Source: Lolium rigidum (lineage: Eukaryota; Streptophyta; Magnoliopsida; Poales; Poaceae). From it: 64,000 bases of DNA. The DNA is taken from assembly GCF_022539505.1 (NCBI RefSeq), contig NC_061508.1, positions 263,072,736 to 263,136,735 on the forward strand, written 5' to 3'. Below are positions 1 through 9,334 of the stretch, piece by piece (positions within the stretch are counted from its first letter, which is position 1; the number at the start of each line of letters is the position of its first letter). The notes below the pieces were generated by a model. The model saw nothing but the letters and a program-made list of their open reading frames with translations, was not told the DNA's origin and ran no database searches. The position numbers were made by a program, and so were the translations under genes.

Positions 1-1530
1 AATCTTAAACGCAACCCTAAATTGATATAACTCAGCGGGGTAAAGGGATCCAACATAAAATAATACATCCATGATTGCATTATTTGGATTTTATAACATT
101 GTCCTTACCGGACAATGATGCTTCTTACATAACCCGAGGTCCAGGTTCCATCAACTGCATTGAACTGCACTATCTCGCAGTCCACAGGCAAGTTCACCCT
201 TGCTCATGTCAACTTGATTATTTTCTACTATTTTAATGCAAAGCTATATACTTATCATTCCTGCATCGCAAATGAAATGTTACTTTCCAACTATGAATAT
301 GATTATGTGGCTGGCAATGGAACCATGGTATGTGTTGATATGGTGGAGGTTCCATTGCAATGGGTTATATCACCCTAGGATTAATTACCAATGTCGTCCA
401 GTGATTCTAGCGCCGTACAAACCGCGTTGACCATGAGATCTATAATGGCTCTGGGGAAGCCAGCCGTATCTTTTCCCTTCTGCACGCCAACGGATTGGGA
501 GAGCCGACGGGGTGTTGGAGGCACTGCCGTAGGTTTGGGATAGCCTTTTAAATCCCCATCCATTAGTGATGATGGCTCTACGATCTATGAAGGATTGTCC
601 GGAGTACACCGTGAGTAAAGCCGTATTATCGGGGAAGTCTACCGGGGGTGTACGGTTGGACAAAAGGGTGGGTTTGCAGTCGCGGAGAAGGCGGTGTGGG
701 CTTGGATCTTTATACCCGGCCTCACACCAAAGGAAGTGTGAACGGGGGCAAGTCCCTCGCGGATGGCAATAAGGGTGAGATCTCTTGTGGGAAAAGTAAC
801 GCACCTCTGCAGAGTGTATCAAATTGTGGCTGTCACTCCTTGTTCCGGGAAGGGAACTGCGAACGCGGCAGGAAAGGAACTCCACGAAGTTCTAGTCAAC
901 TCCGTGAAGACCGACGGGCATAGTTTTCATAATAAAAGCAACCTTTTGAAGAAATGATTGCAAAACATGCATTGACTCCGCGATTTCCCGATCAATGGTC
1001 GTAGCTAGTGCATCAAACACCTTTTTATTCTTTTAGAACTTGCCGAGTACCCCCGTACTCACTTTCTTTCGACACCCTTGCTAGACCGTGATCCGGAAGT
1101 GGAGGCCATCAACGATGGAGCACCGTGAAGGAAGTTACGAGCTGGTCTACGAAGAACCTGATCTTACCGGCGGAGTGGAAGGCGTAGACTATGGGATAGT
1201 CTACGGACCAGATGATACGGAGGTGGAGGAGTAGTGACATACCTTAGCATCATAGAGCCGAGCAACGTAGAACTTACCTAAATAAGTTGTTGAGCTCTCT
1301 TTATATTTGCTATGAGTTGTAATCGTACTTAAATAGTATCTTAGGGTGTTCTCATAGGACCTGTGAGAATACCAACTTGTTAAGAAAATGTTTGTAATAA
1401 AGTATGGAGTGTTATGACCTGCAATGTTTCTGTTGTACCACTCTGAGGGATATGGCAAATTGTGAAGAAGTCCCTTCGCAAAGATCATATCAACGACTTG
1501 TATACTACAACATGCAGTGGTATGCTGGGT
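1..1530. repeat. Unclassified repetitive DNA, no gene seen
   Basis: I see no gene here. The open frames are short, overlap on both strands and match no family I recognise. The text at about 1030-1500 resembles the non-coding ends of large grass LTR retrotransposons, but no LTR pair, primer-binding site, target duplication or coding domain is visible. The call rests on general appearance only. Confidence 0.3.
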
Positions 1531-2124
1531 CACCGCACCTCGGCTTGTCGCCCTCCCTTGTTCCGGCTGGCGCTCGGCGGGAGAGGAAGCCGACGATAGC
1601 GATGAAGATGCGCACCAAGGCGAAGGAGAACAAAATGGAGAGGAAGGCAGCTGCGACACCCAAGGTTACTCCCAGTCCAATGGCTCATACAATGTCTTTG
1701 CCCACACCTGCGCGTAGTGATCGATTGAAGGTCGAAGGGGTAACAAAAAATATCCTTTTGTTTGGCCACCGATGCATTTATTGTGCTTTGCCCGCATTTG
1801 TTGGGCACCGCTAAGTTCTGTTGGCTACCGATGTGCATGTCGCCAATGCATTTGTTGGCCACCGGTGTGCGTCTCCAATGCATTTTGTTGGCAGTTGGTG
1901 CTCTTGTTGATTTTTTCGATTGTAGGAAGGTTGAGTTGGAGGTAGTTGACTTCATGACTCAGTTGGACTCGTCTCACGCGCTTGGCCTCGATGATCTCCA
2001 ATTTTCCTTTGATGACAAAGAGGAGGTGGCCGATGAAGATGATGCGGCCGAGGAAGAAGAGGTTGTGGTTGCCGATGAGGAAGAAGAGGTTGCTGAGGAA
2101 CACACACAAGGGAGCGTGAAAAGG
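1531..2124. other. Stretch with a short acidic frame and short repeats, function unknown
   Basis: Between about 1760 and 1890 the phrase TTGTTGGC(C/A)ACCG recurs with changes, giving a short irregular tandem pattern. On the plus strand at about 1926-2110 there is a roughly 60-codon frame very rich in Asp and Glu, preceded by a pyrimidine tract and AG that could be a splice acceptor. On the minus strand at about 1560-1700 one frame would encode a hydrophobic stretch. None of these belongs to a family I recognise. The stretch adjoins the leader of the Gypsy segment and may be sequence into which that element is joined. Confidence 0.25.
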
Positions 2125-2290
2125 TCTGATACGCGTACAGCACGCGACCGTTGGGAACCCCAAGAGGAAGGTGTGATGCGTACAGCGGCAAGTTTTCCCT
2201 CAGTATGAAACCAAGGTTTATCGAACCAGTAGGAGCCAAGAAGCACGTTGAAGGTTGATGGCGGCGAGATGTAGTGCGGTGCAACACCAG

Positions 2291-2304
2291 GGATTCCGGC
2301 GCCA
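2291..2304 (-). other. Primer-binding site of the Gypsy segment
   Basis: On the minus strand, one base after the LTR ends in CA, the text reads TGGCGCCGGAATCC. TGGCGCC is a tRNA 3'-end complement used as primer-binding site by many plant Gypsy elements. It fixes the orientation and the inner edge of the LTR. Confidence 0.7.
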
Positions 2305-2305
2305 A

Positions 2306-3715
2306 TGTGGAACCTGCACAACACAACCAAAGTACTTTGCCCCAACGAAACAGTGAGGTTGTCAATCTCACCGGCTTGCTGTAACAAAGGATTAGATGTA
2401 TAGTGTGGAAGATGATTGTTTGCAGAGAACACTAGAACAAGTATTGCAGTAGATTGTATTTCAGATGTAAAGTATGGACCGGGGTCCACAGTTCACTAGA
2501 GGTGTCTCTCCCATAAGATAAATAGCATGTTGGGTGAACAAATTACAGTTGGGCAATTGACAAATAGAGAGGGCATGACCATGCACATACATGATATGAT
2601 GAGTATTGTGAGATTTAATTGGGCATTACGACAAAGTACATAGACCGCTCTCCAAGCATGCATCTATGCCTAAAAAGTCCACCTTCGAGTTATCATCCGA
2701 ACCCCTTCCAGCATTAAGTTGAAAACAACGTGACAATTGCATTAAGTATGGTGCGTAATGTAATCAATAACTACATCCTCGGACATAACATCAATGTTTT
2801 ATCCCTAGTGGCAACAAGACATCCATAATCTTAGAGGTTTCTCTCACTCCCCGCATTCACTGGAGACATGAACCCACTATCGAGCATAAATACTCCCTCT
2901 TGGAGTTACTAGCAAAAAATTGGCCAGAGCCCCTACTAATAACGGAGAGCATGCAAGATCATAAACAACACATAGACATAAATTGATAATCAACATAACA
3001 TAGTATTCTCTATTCAACGGATCCCAACAAACACAACATATAGCATTACAGATAGATGATCTTGATCATGTTCGGCAGCTCACAAGATCCGATAATGAAG
3101 CACATAAGGAGAAGACAACCATCTAGCTACTGCTATGGACCCATAGTCCAGGGGTAGACTACTCACTCATCACTCCGGAGGCGACCATGGCGGTGTAGAG
3201 TCCTCCGGGAGATGAATCCCCTCTCCAGCAGGGTGCCGGAGGCGATCTCCTGAATCCCCCGAGATGGGATTGGCGGCGGCGGCGTCTCTGGAAGGTTTTT
3301 AGTATAGTGGCTCTCGGTACTGGGGTTTCGCGACGAAGGCTATTTGTAGGCGGAAGGGCAGGTCAAGGGGTCACGAGGGGCCCACATGATAGGTCGGCGC
3401 GGCCAAGGGCTGGGCCACGCCGCCCTATCATCTGGCCGCCTCGTGGCCCCACTTCGTTAGCTCTCCGGTCTTCTGGAAGCTTCGTGTGAAAATAGGCCCC
3501 TGGGTGTTGATTTCGTCCAATTCCGAGAATATTTCCTTACTAGGATTTCTGAAACCTAAAACAGCAGAAAACAGCAACTGGCTCTTCGGCATCTCGTTAA
3601 TAGGTTAGTTCTAGAAAATGCATAAATATGACATAAAGTATGCATAAAACATGTAGATATCATCAATAATGTGGCATGGAACATAAGAAATTATCGATAC
3701 GTCGGAGACGTATCA
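2306..3715 (-). repeat. Complete Gypsy LTR, 1410 bp
   Basis: The minus-strand LTR begins TGATACGTCTCCGACGTATC at 3715 and ends CA at 2306. Just upstream (3716-3730) lies AAGCTTGGGGATGC, the purine-rich end of the internal region, and just downstream is the primer-binding site. Only one LTR of this family is present in the window. Confidence 0.8.
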
Positions 3716-4844
3716 GCATCCCCAAGCTTAGTTTCGCTCGTCCCGAGCGGGTAAACGATAACAAAGATAATTTCTGGAGTGACATGCCATCATAACCTTG
3801 AGCATACTATTGTAAGCATATGTAATGAATGCAGCGATCAAAACAATGTAAATGACATGAGTAAACAAATGAATCATATAGCAAAGACTTTTCATGAATA
3901 GTACTTCAAGACAAGCATCAATAAGTCTTGCATAAAAGTTAACTCATAAAGCAATAATTCAAAGTAGAGGTATTGAAGCAACACAAAGGAAGATGAAGTT
4001 TCAGCGGTTGCTTTCAACTTATAACATGTATATCTCATGGATATTGTCAATGTAAAGTAATATAACAAGTGCAATATGCAAGTATGTAGGAATCAATGCA
4101 CAGTTCACACAAGTGTTTGCTTCTTAAGGTGGAGAGAAATAGGTGAACCGACTCAACATAAAAGTAAAAGAAAGGTCCTTCAAAGAGGAAAGCATCGATT
4201 GCTATATTTGTGCTAGAGCTTTGATTTTGAAAACAAGAAACAATTTTGTCAACGGTAGTAATAAAGCATATGTGTTATGTAAATTATATCTTACAAGTTG
4301 CAAGCCTCATGCATAGTATACTAATAGTGCCCGCACCTTGTCCTAATTAGCTTGGATTACCGGGACTATCGCAATGCACATATTTTAGGAAAACGCTGGT
4401 GTTCCCCCGGGGGATCAGCCTTCTTTTCCTCCGCCTCCATCGCGTGCCACGCGTCCCTCTTCTGTGGACAGCGATGCTAGTGGGGTCCGCCACGACGCCA
4501 TATCTCCTCCCCCGATTCACCTCCTCCACTCATTCAGTCATTCCCCAACGCCTTCTTCTTCCTTATCCTTTCCCAAACTCCTCCAGCCTTCACCTCCACG
4601 AGCGCACCGCCCCGCCGCCGGCCACCATTTCCGCGAGCGTGCCGCCCCCAATCCGTCCTTCTTCCTCCTCCTCAGTGTGTTGCTGCGACTCTCGCCGCCA
4701 GCCATTACTGCAAGTCCCGCCGCCACTGCAAGTTGCGCCATGGACGCCGGAGGAGTGGGGCCGCGCAGCCGCTGATGGATTCGGGCGGCGAAGGAGCTGC
4801 CATGCGCGATGCTGCGAGCGCCGGCGTTGGAGCTGCGAGCGGCG

Positions 4845-5165
4845 GCGGCGCCTGCTACAAAGGGCGTCGGCGTCTGCTACATGTGGAGGCAGCGGTTGCT
4901 ACACAGGGCACCGGCGTTCGCTACAACAGGCGTCGCCGGTTGCTACACAGGGCGCCGGCGCTCGCTACAACAGGCGGCGGCGGTTGCTACACAGGGCGCC
5001 GGCTTCCGCTACAACAGGCGGAGGCGGCTGCTACAGAGGGCGCCGGCGTCCGCTACAATAGGAGGTGGCGGCTGCTACAGAGGGCGGCCACGGCTGCTAC
5101 AAGGTTGCTACCAGCGGCGCTGGCAGTTGCTACAAACGCCTTCGACGGTTGCTACACAGGGTGCC
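4845..5165 (+). repeat. GC-rich tandem repeats inside the Mutator-like element
   Basis: Units of about 36-40 bp built around GGTTGCTACACAGGGCGCCG and CGCTACAACAGGCG alternate about eight times with changes. Unit length is mostly a multiple of three, so all frames stay open and look like Arg/Gly/Ala-rich proteins. I regard these frames as by-products of the repeat, not genes. Confidence 0.8.
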
Positions 5166-5528
5166 GCCGTGCTGCAAGAACGCCGGCGAGACCGGCGGCC
5201 AAGCTACAAGTATATGACGCCGGTGCTGGCGTGCTGCATGCGAGGGACCTCGGTGCTGCTTGCGGTGGTGCTGCGGACGGTGCTGCCGGAGCGGGCAACG
5301 GTTCTACCGGCGTAGGCGGCGGTACTGCAAGCAGGACTCGACGTCGCCGGCGTGCTGCGTTCGTGCGGGCGCATCCGGCGAGGGCGTGTCCGGGGACGAG
5401 CAGGGGCGGGCCCACTTCAATTCAAGGGTATTCAGTTGAATACCCAAATATTTTAAAGAAATACTGGTATACGAACGTTCTATGGAATATATATAATAGA
5501 AGTAAACCGTCCTATGTTAACACTAAAG

Positions 5529-5600
5529 GACTGAGTAGCTCAGTGGTTCGGAAGTGATTGCTAAGTCTTTGGTGCAGGGTTCAAATCCCATGTTTTCCAT
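5529..5600 (+). other. tRNA-like segment with Pol III A and B boxes
   Basis: TAGCTCAGTGGTTCGG (5536-5551) fits the A-box/D-arm and GGTTCAAATCC (5578-5588) fits the B-box/T-arm, at a spacing normal for a tRNA gene. The acceptor stem pairs only partly, so a functional tRNA is unlikely. It may be a degenerate tRNA, or the head of a tRNA-derived SINE captured by the hAT element. Confidence 0.5.
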
Positions 5601-5751
5601 TTTTCCTTGTTTTTAAAATAATTCTTTTGTATATGCTTTTGTTATAAAAGTCTCATATAGTGTTATTTCTACTCATGTATTCATGTTAAATCAGTTATAA
5701 ATTTGTACGGGCTACATATTCGATACTCTAGAATTGTATGTACTTTTGTTA

Positions 5752-5875
5752 CTTTTCCTGATCCAAAATAAGTGTCTCAAGTTTATCTAGATTCAGATCT
5801 ATCTAAACACGTTTTAGTGTATTGATACATTTAAAATTAGACAAACTTAAGACACTTATTTTGTATTGGAGAGAG
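5752..5875. mobile_element. Stowaway-like MITE, about 124 bp
   Basis: TA lies at both edges (5750-5751 and 5876-5877). The ends are inverted repeats of about 30 bp sharing CCAAAATAAGTGTCT with mismatches, so the element folds back on itself. Size, TA target and end sequence match Stowaway (Tc1/mariner) MITEs. It is the innermost of four nested elements. Confidence 0.75.
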
Positions 5876-6321
5876 TATAAATAGATCTTATGTTGGTAAA
5901 CTCGTACTTTCTCAAGCCCAACTATCCTTCATTTTGAGGGTTTCTCAAGTACATATGAGATACTTATATTTATTGGTTCATACTCAAAATTTTTATAAAC
6001 TTTATTATATATCATAAAATATTTTTATAATTTTGAATACCCATGCTCAAAATCCTAGGCCCGCCCCTGGGGACGAGAGGAATTTTTCTACTACCATGGA
6101 TGGTTTTTCTTTTGTTTTCGTGCGTGGGCGTAGACACGGATCTGAGGATCGTTATCGTTCTCATCGAACGGCTGGCGACCCGGGGATCGGGGATTTGATC
6201 CCCCGGGGGACGCTCAGCACTGTCCCATATTTTAACCAAGTGTCATAAAGGGGTACCGACCATGCAGCTGAAGTTTCTGTCCAGTCGACCGATCATCAGC
6301 TGACTGTTGACTCGCACGCAG

Positions 6322-6788
6322 AGGCTGATGAGGAGCCGAAGGAAGCCACTGTACGAGACCCTGCTCAAGGTGAAGGAGGAGCTGATGCTGCTGGGGTTCA
6401 TCTCCCTGCTGCTCAACGTGCTGCAGGGCCCCATGGGGAGGTGGTGCGTGAACCCAGACATCATGCGCCACCTGCTGCCCTGCAAACCGCCGCCGCGCGC
6501 ATCGCGCGACACCGAGCACCTCGGCGACGCCGTGTTCGCCGGCGCGATGGGCGGGGCGAGGAGGCTCCTGTCTGGAGGAGACGACTCTGAAGACTACTGC
6601 ATGGAAAAGGTATTATCAGTACAGCTTAACTGGCACCGAACGTGCTTGACTTCGTCTTTGCTGCAACCTTTTCTTTTCTTCTCTATATTTCAATTTCCAT
6701 CTTTTGATCCTTTCAACCGTACGTATTCTCATTTGGCAATCATCAGGGCAAAGTCTCATTGCTTTCAGCTGAAGCTATTCACGACCTC
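6322..6788 (+). pseudogene. MLO family gene fragment (one full exon plus part of the next)
   Basis: MLO proteins are seven-pass plant membrane proteins; some members set susceptibility to powdery mildew. Exon 6322-6609 follows an acceptor (CGCACGCAG) and ends at a GT donor. It encodes 96 residues including EELMLLGFISLLLNVLQ, the conserved membrane segment near the MLO N terminus, and ends CMEK. After an intron of about 137 bp the next exon (6747-6788) opens with GKVSLLSAEAIHDL, matching the GKVPL(V/L)S motif, then loses homology. The first exon is missing where Gypsy sequence abuts (about 6275), and everything after residue 110 or so is absent. The frame is intact, but no full-length product is possible from this fragment. 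Confidence 0.85.
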
Positions 6789-7134
6789 TTCAGATAACAC
6801 TGAAGCTCTACTTGCGAATAACTTGCCAATTTGATTTAAATAATGAATCATGTTTTTAACATGGATAAACAGTGAGAAGTTTCTTACTATATCTCTACTA
6901 TCTGGCCCAACAAGGCTACATTCTTTCTGCAACTCAAAATTATGAATAGTATGTTCTCTAAAATCTATAATAATGAATACTCCGGATTCTACAAAACCAT
7001 TGTACTTCTTTTATTTCAGAAATTATGATGGTTGTTATTTTGGAGAAATATGCTGATGATTGCAACTTTGAAGAAAAATGCTGAAGATTGTTGTCATCAC
7101 AATTCTGACCTAATGATATAAATTTCATGAACAG
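6789..7134. other. AT-rich spacer, no feature seen
   Basis: I find no coding frame, repeat pair or terminal repeat in this AT-rich stretch between the two gene fragments. Its last part (about 7080-7134) ends in an acceptor-like AACAG and is probably the intron preceding the next exon fragment. Confidence 0.4.
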
Positions 7135-7637
7135 GAACTTCCAAGACATGTATGATGCAGAGAAATTCAAGAGGAGCTTGGATGGTGTTGTCAAAGTAGT
7201 AGATAAACTTCCTAATGAATGGAGTTCTAAGAAGCCAGCAGTTATTAGAGTACCAAACCGGGTGACAGAACACTTCATCCTGGAAACCATTCAGCCCATC
7301 TTCCAAACAAATAGCTACCTACGACTTGCAATTATTTTCTCTTCAGTAAGCTTGAAACCAAAAGGGACGAATAATAAGGACTTGGATTCAACGGCTTGCC
7401 ATGCCATGTTCAGTGGCCTCAAACTGAAGCCGGAATATTCGGAAGTGGCTGAACAAATGTTGGGCAGGCTTAAAGAACTAAGCAAGAAATCAGATGAGAA
7501 GGTGTTAGCAGTCGATCTGCGAACTGACTTGCTAGAGAAGAAGGTCTGTAAAACAAGCGGGGGTGCGAGAAGGAAAGGCTGTTATAATCCTCATGAGGTT
7601 TTGAATTTCCTGAAGAAAGTCTTCAGAGTCGGTAGCA
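7135..7637 (+). pseudogene. O-fucosyltransferase-like (MSR-type) gene fragment
   Basis: The frame opens after an AG acceptor at 7133-7134 and encodes about 165 residues. They include YDAEKFKRSLDGVVKVVD, KKPAVIRVPNRVTE and VLAVDLRTDLLEKK. These resemble the middle of plant GDP-fucose protein O-fucosyltransferase-family proteins, in particular the MANNAN SYNTHESIS-RELATED group, which act in the Golgi on cell-wall polysaccharide formation. The part after KVFRVGSTI is replaced by filler DNA, and the N-terminal exons and donor-substrate region are absent. The frame has no stop, so the truncation may be recent. Family assignment is by remembered motifs. Confidence 0.7.
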
Positions 7638-7778
7638 CCATTCAAGCGCCGATAAATCCCTGTTTTGCAAAACCATTGTATCACCATGAGGATTATAACA
7701 GGTTTTAAATCCCTGTTATAATCCTCTCAAGGAAGCCATTGTAAAAATTCTAATTGCCCCCATAAATCCCTGTTTTGC
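7631..7778. other. Patchwork filler DNA at a rearrangement junction
   Basis: This segment joins the O-fucosyltransferase fragment to the broken end of the Ca2+-ATPase gene and is made of short copies of nearby text. CACCATTCAAGCGC (7636-7649) is an exact 14-base copy of 8012-8025 inside ATPase exon 13. ATAAATCCCTGTTTTGCA occurs at 7652-7669 and again at 7761-7778. GTTATAATCCTC occurs three times, twice direct and once inverted, one copy lying in the fragment exon near 7580. Such patches are expected from error-prone end joining with template switching. Confidence 0.75.
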
Positions 7779-9334
7779 ACCAGTAGTCCCAGCCACAAAT
7801 TCGGTAGTTCCATCTGGATTATTGCTATGCCCAGTAAAATATCTACAGTTTAGATGGAAGGTGTTCATAAGAAGCATATTTACATAATGTAGCAAAATAC
7901 TTAAAGTGCATCATAGAAATGAATGACTGTATTGGAGATCCACCTTAACCAAAGCACGACAAGGACAGCACCAGCAACTGACAAACCCACGACACCAATT
8001 AAAGTAGCAACACCATTCAAGCGCACCTACTCCACGGTTGGCACAAGTGGTAGCACAGCCGTAGAACAAAAAAGTCAATATAAATTCACACTATTCTCTA
8101 TGCGATCCATAACATGAGAAAAATGAATTCTCTTGTAAAAACGAAATAAGAAATAAACCTGTAATGGGGTTTCTTCACCAATATCTTCTGAAAGGTTTGC
8201 CATCAACATACCCCATTCAGTATTGGTACCCACACCTGTTACCTATGCATTTATCATAAATAATTCGTTAGTAGTCAGTATAAAGTGCTGGAGTGAATGA
8301 GATGCTACCAAATAATAGACAATATACCAGTAGCTACTCAATTATGCAATATAAAAGCAGCAAGCTGAGCTCTTCATAATTGGAATACCCAACCAAGTGA
8401 TACTCACCAACATAGAACCGTAACCATCTGCAACCTTGCAACCAGACATCAACATAGGTGCCTTTTGGTCCTTATGAACCTGACAGTAAAATGACATAAC
8501 TTTGAATATTTAAGAAGGAAGATTTCAGAAAACAACAACTATTTTCCCTTTTTTTTTATCAACACTTACAATTTTGGACTCTCCTGTCATACTTGATTCA
8601 TCTATTGCAAGAGAATGACCAGATATCAGGACACCATCTGCAGGAACCTGAAGATCAATTAATGCATGTAATAGCATCAGTATGAGAAAAATAGCCCGAA
8701 TGTACACAAAAGTGGAATATGTGATGCATTGCATTACTTGATCACCGATTTTGAGGGGAACAACATCGCCAACAACAAGGTCAAATATTGAAGCACCTAT
8801 TCTTTTACCACCTCTGATAACCTAATGATAGGTCACAATAGATCATACACTGCCAATGAGTGCCAGTCCCTAGCAAAAATACTCAGGATACTCACCTCAA
8901 CTTGTATGTTCTGTTTCTCCGCATTCAGATGTTGAAACTGAAGAGATTGTCTATAATCACTGGTTGCTAAAAGTGTTGTGAAGAAATAAATATTATGGTC
9001 ATTTCCAGTACAGTAACACCTATGCAAATCACTGGAACCCCAAATATATGATCATGCATAAGTACAACTGCTGATATTCGAGAAAACATGTGTTTTCCTA
9101 ATAACTTAAGGTTTTCTATGAACTCGTGAGTGCGTTACACTCATTATGTAGTCAAAGCAAGAAGTTACGAGTTTGACACCCAGCAGCTCATTTTACTTCA
9201 TCCTTAAAAAATAAGGTGGCTGTGTGAAAATAATGGGATGCACTCACATCCCTGAAACCATTTGCACAGTTGCACCATGTGATCTGTCTACGTCTGCACC
9301 CTGACAGGACTATGACACATAATCTATACAGCAT

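Larger units (their letters stand above)
5401..6069. mobile_element. hAT-superfamily non-autonomous element, 669 bp, 8-bp TSD
   Basis: The element is flanked by a perfect 8-bp duplication GGGACGAG (5393-5400 and 6070-6077), the size typical of hAT transposons. The termini are inverted: it begins CAGGGGCGGGCC and ends GGCCCGCCCCTG. There is no transposase. It is nested in the Mutator-like element, contains a Stowaway MITE, and carries a tRNA-like segment with both RNA polymerase III box sequences. Confidence 0.92.
4388..6225. mobile_element. Mutator-like DNA element, non-autonomous, 1838 bp, 9-bp TSD
   Basis: The element is bounded by a perfect 9-bp duplication CATATTTTA (4379-4387 and 6226-6234), the size made by Mutator-superfamily transposases. 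Its ends are inverted repeats: the first 30 bases and the reverse complement of the last 30 agree at about 24 positions and share CCCCCGGGGGATCA. No transposase frame is present, so it would need a helper. It interrupts the 3' internal part of the Gypsy segment and was itself later hit by a hAT element. GC-rich tandem repeats fill 4845-5165. The same terminus reappears at 63929. Confidence 0.92.
2125..6275 (-). mobile_element. Gypsy-type LTR retrotransposon segment, internal-LTR-internal, interrupted
   Basis: Read on the minus strand the order is: 3' non-coding internal sequence (about 6275-6226, then 4387-3716), one complete LTR (3715-2306), primer-binding site and 5' leader (2304 to about 2125). 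An LTR flanked on one side by the end and on the other by the beginning of an element is what unequal recombination between tandem copies leaves. The LTR starts TGATACGTCTCC and ends CA. From memory this text is typical of abundant Triticeae Gypsy elements; I do not assign a family name. No gag or pol remains. The 3' internal part is split by a Mutator-like element at 4388-6225, and the text resumes after it with a 9-bp duplication. The left (2125) and right (6275) ends are approximate. Confidence 0.8.

Noticed and set aside
1200..1660. Membrane protein gene on the minus strand near 1.2-1.7 kb
   Set aside because: Only a short hydrophobic stretch is seen in one frame, with a stop inside the surrounding text and no known family.
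4733..5557. Long open frames rich in Arg, Ala and Gly on both strands
   Set aside because: They arise from GC-rich tandem repeats whose unit is a multiple of three inside a Mutator-like element; no domain is present.
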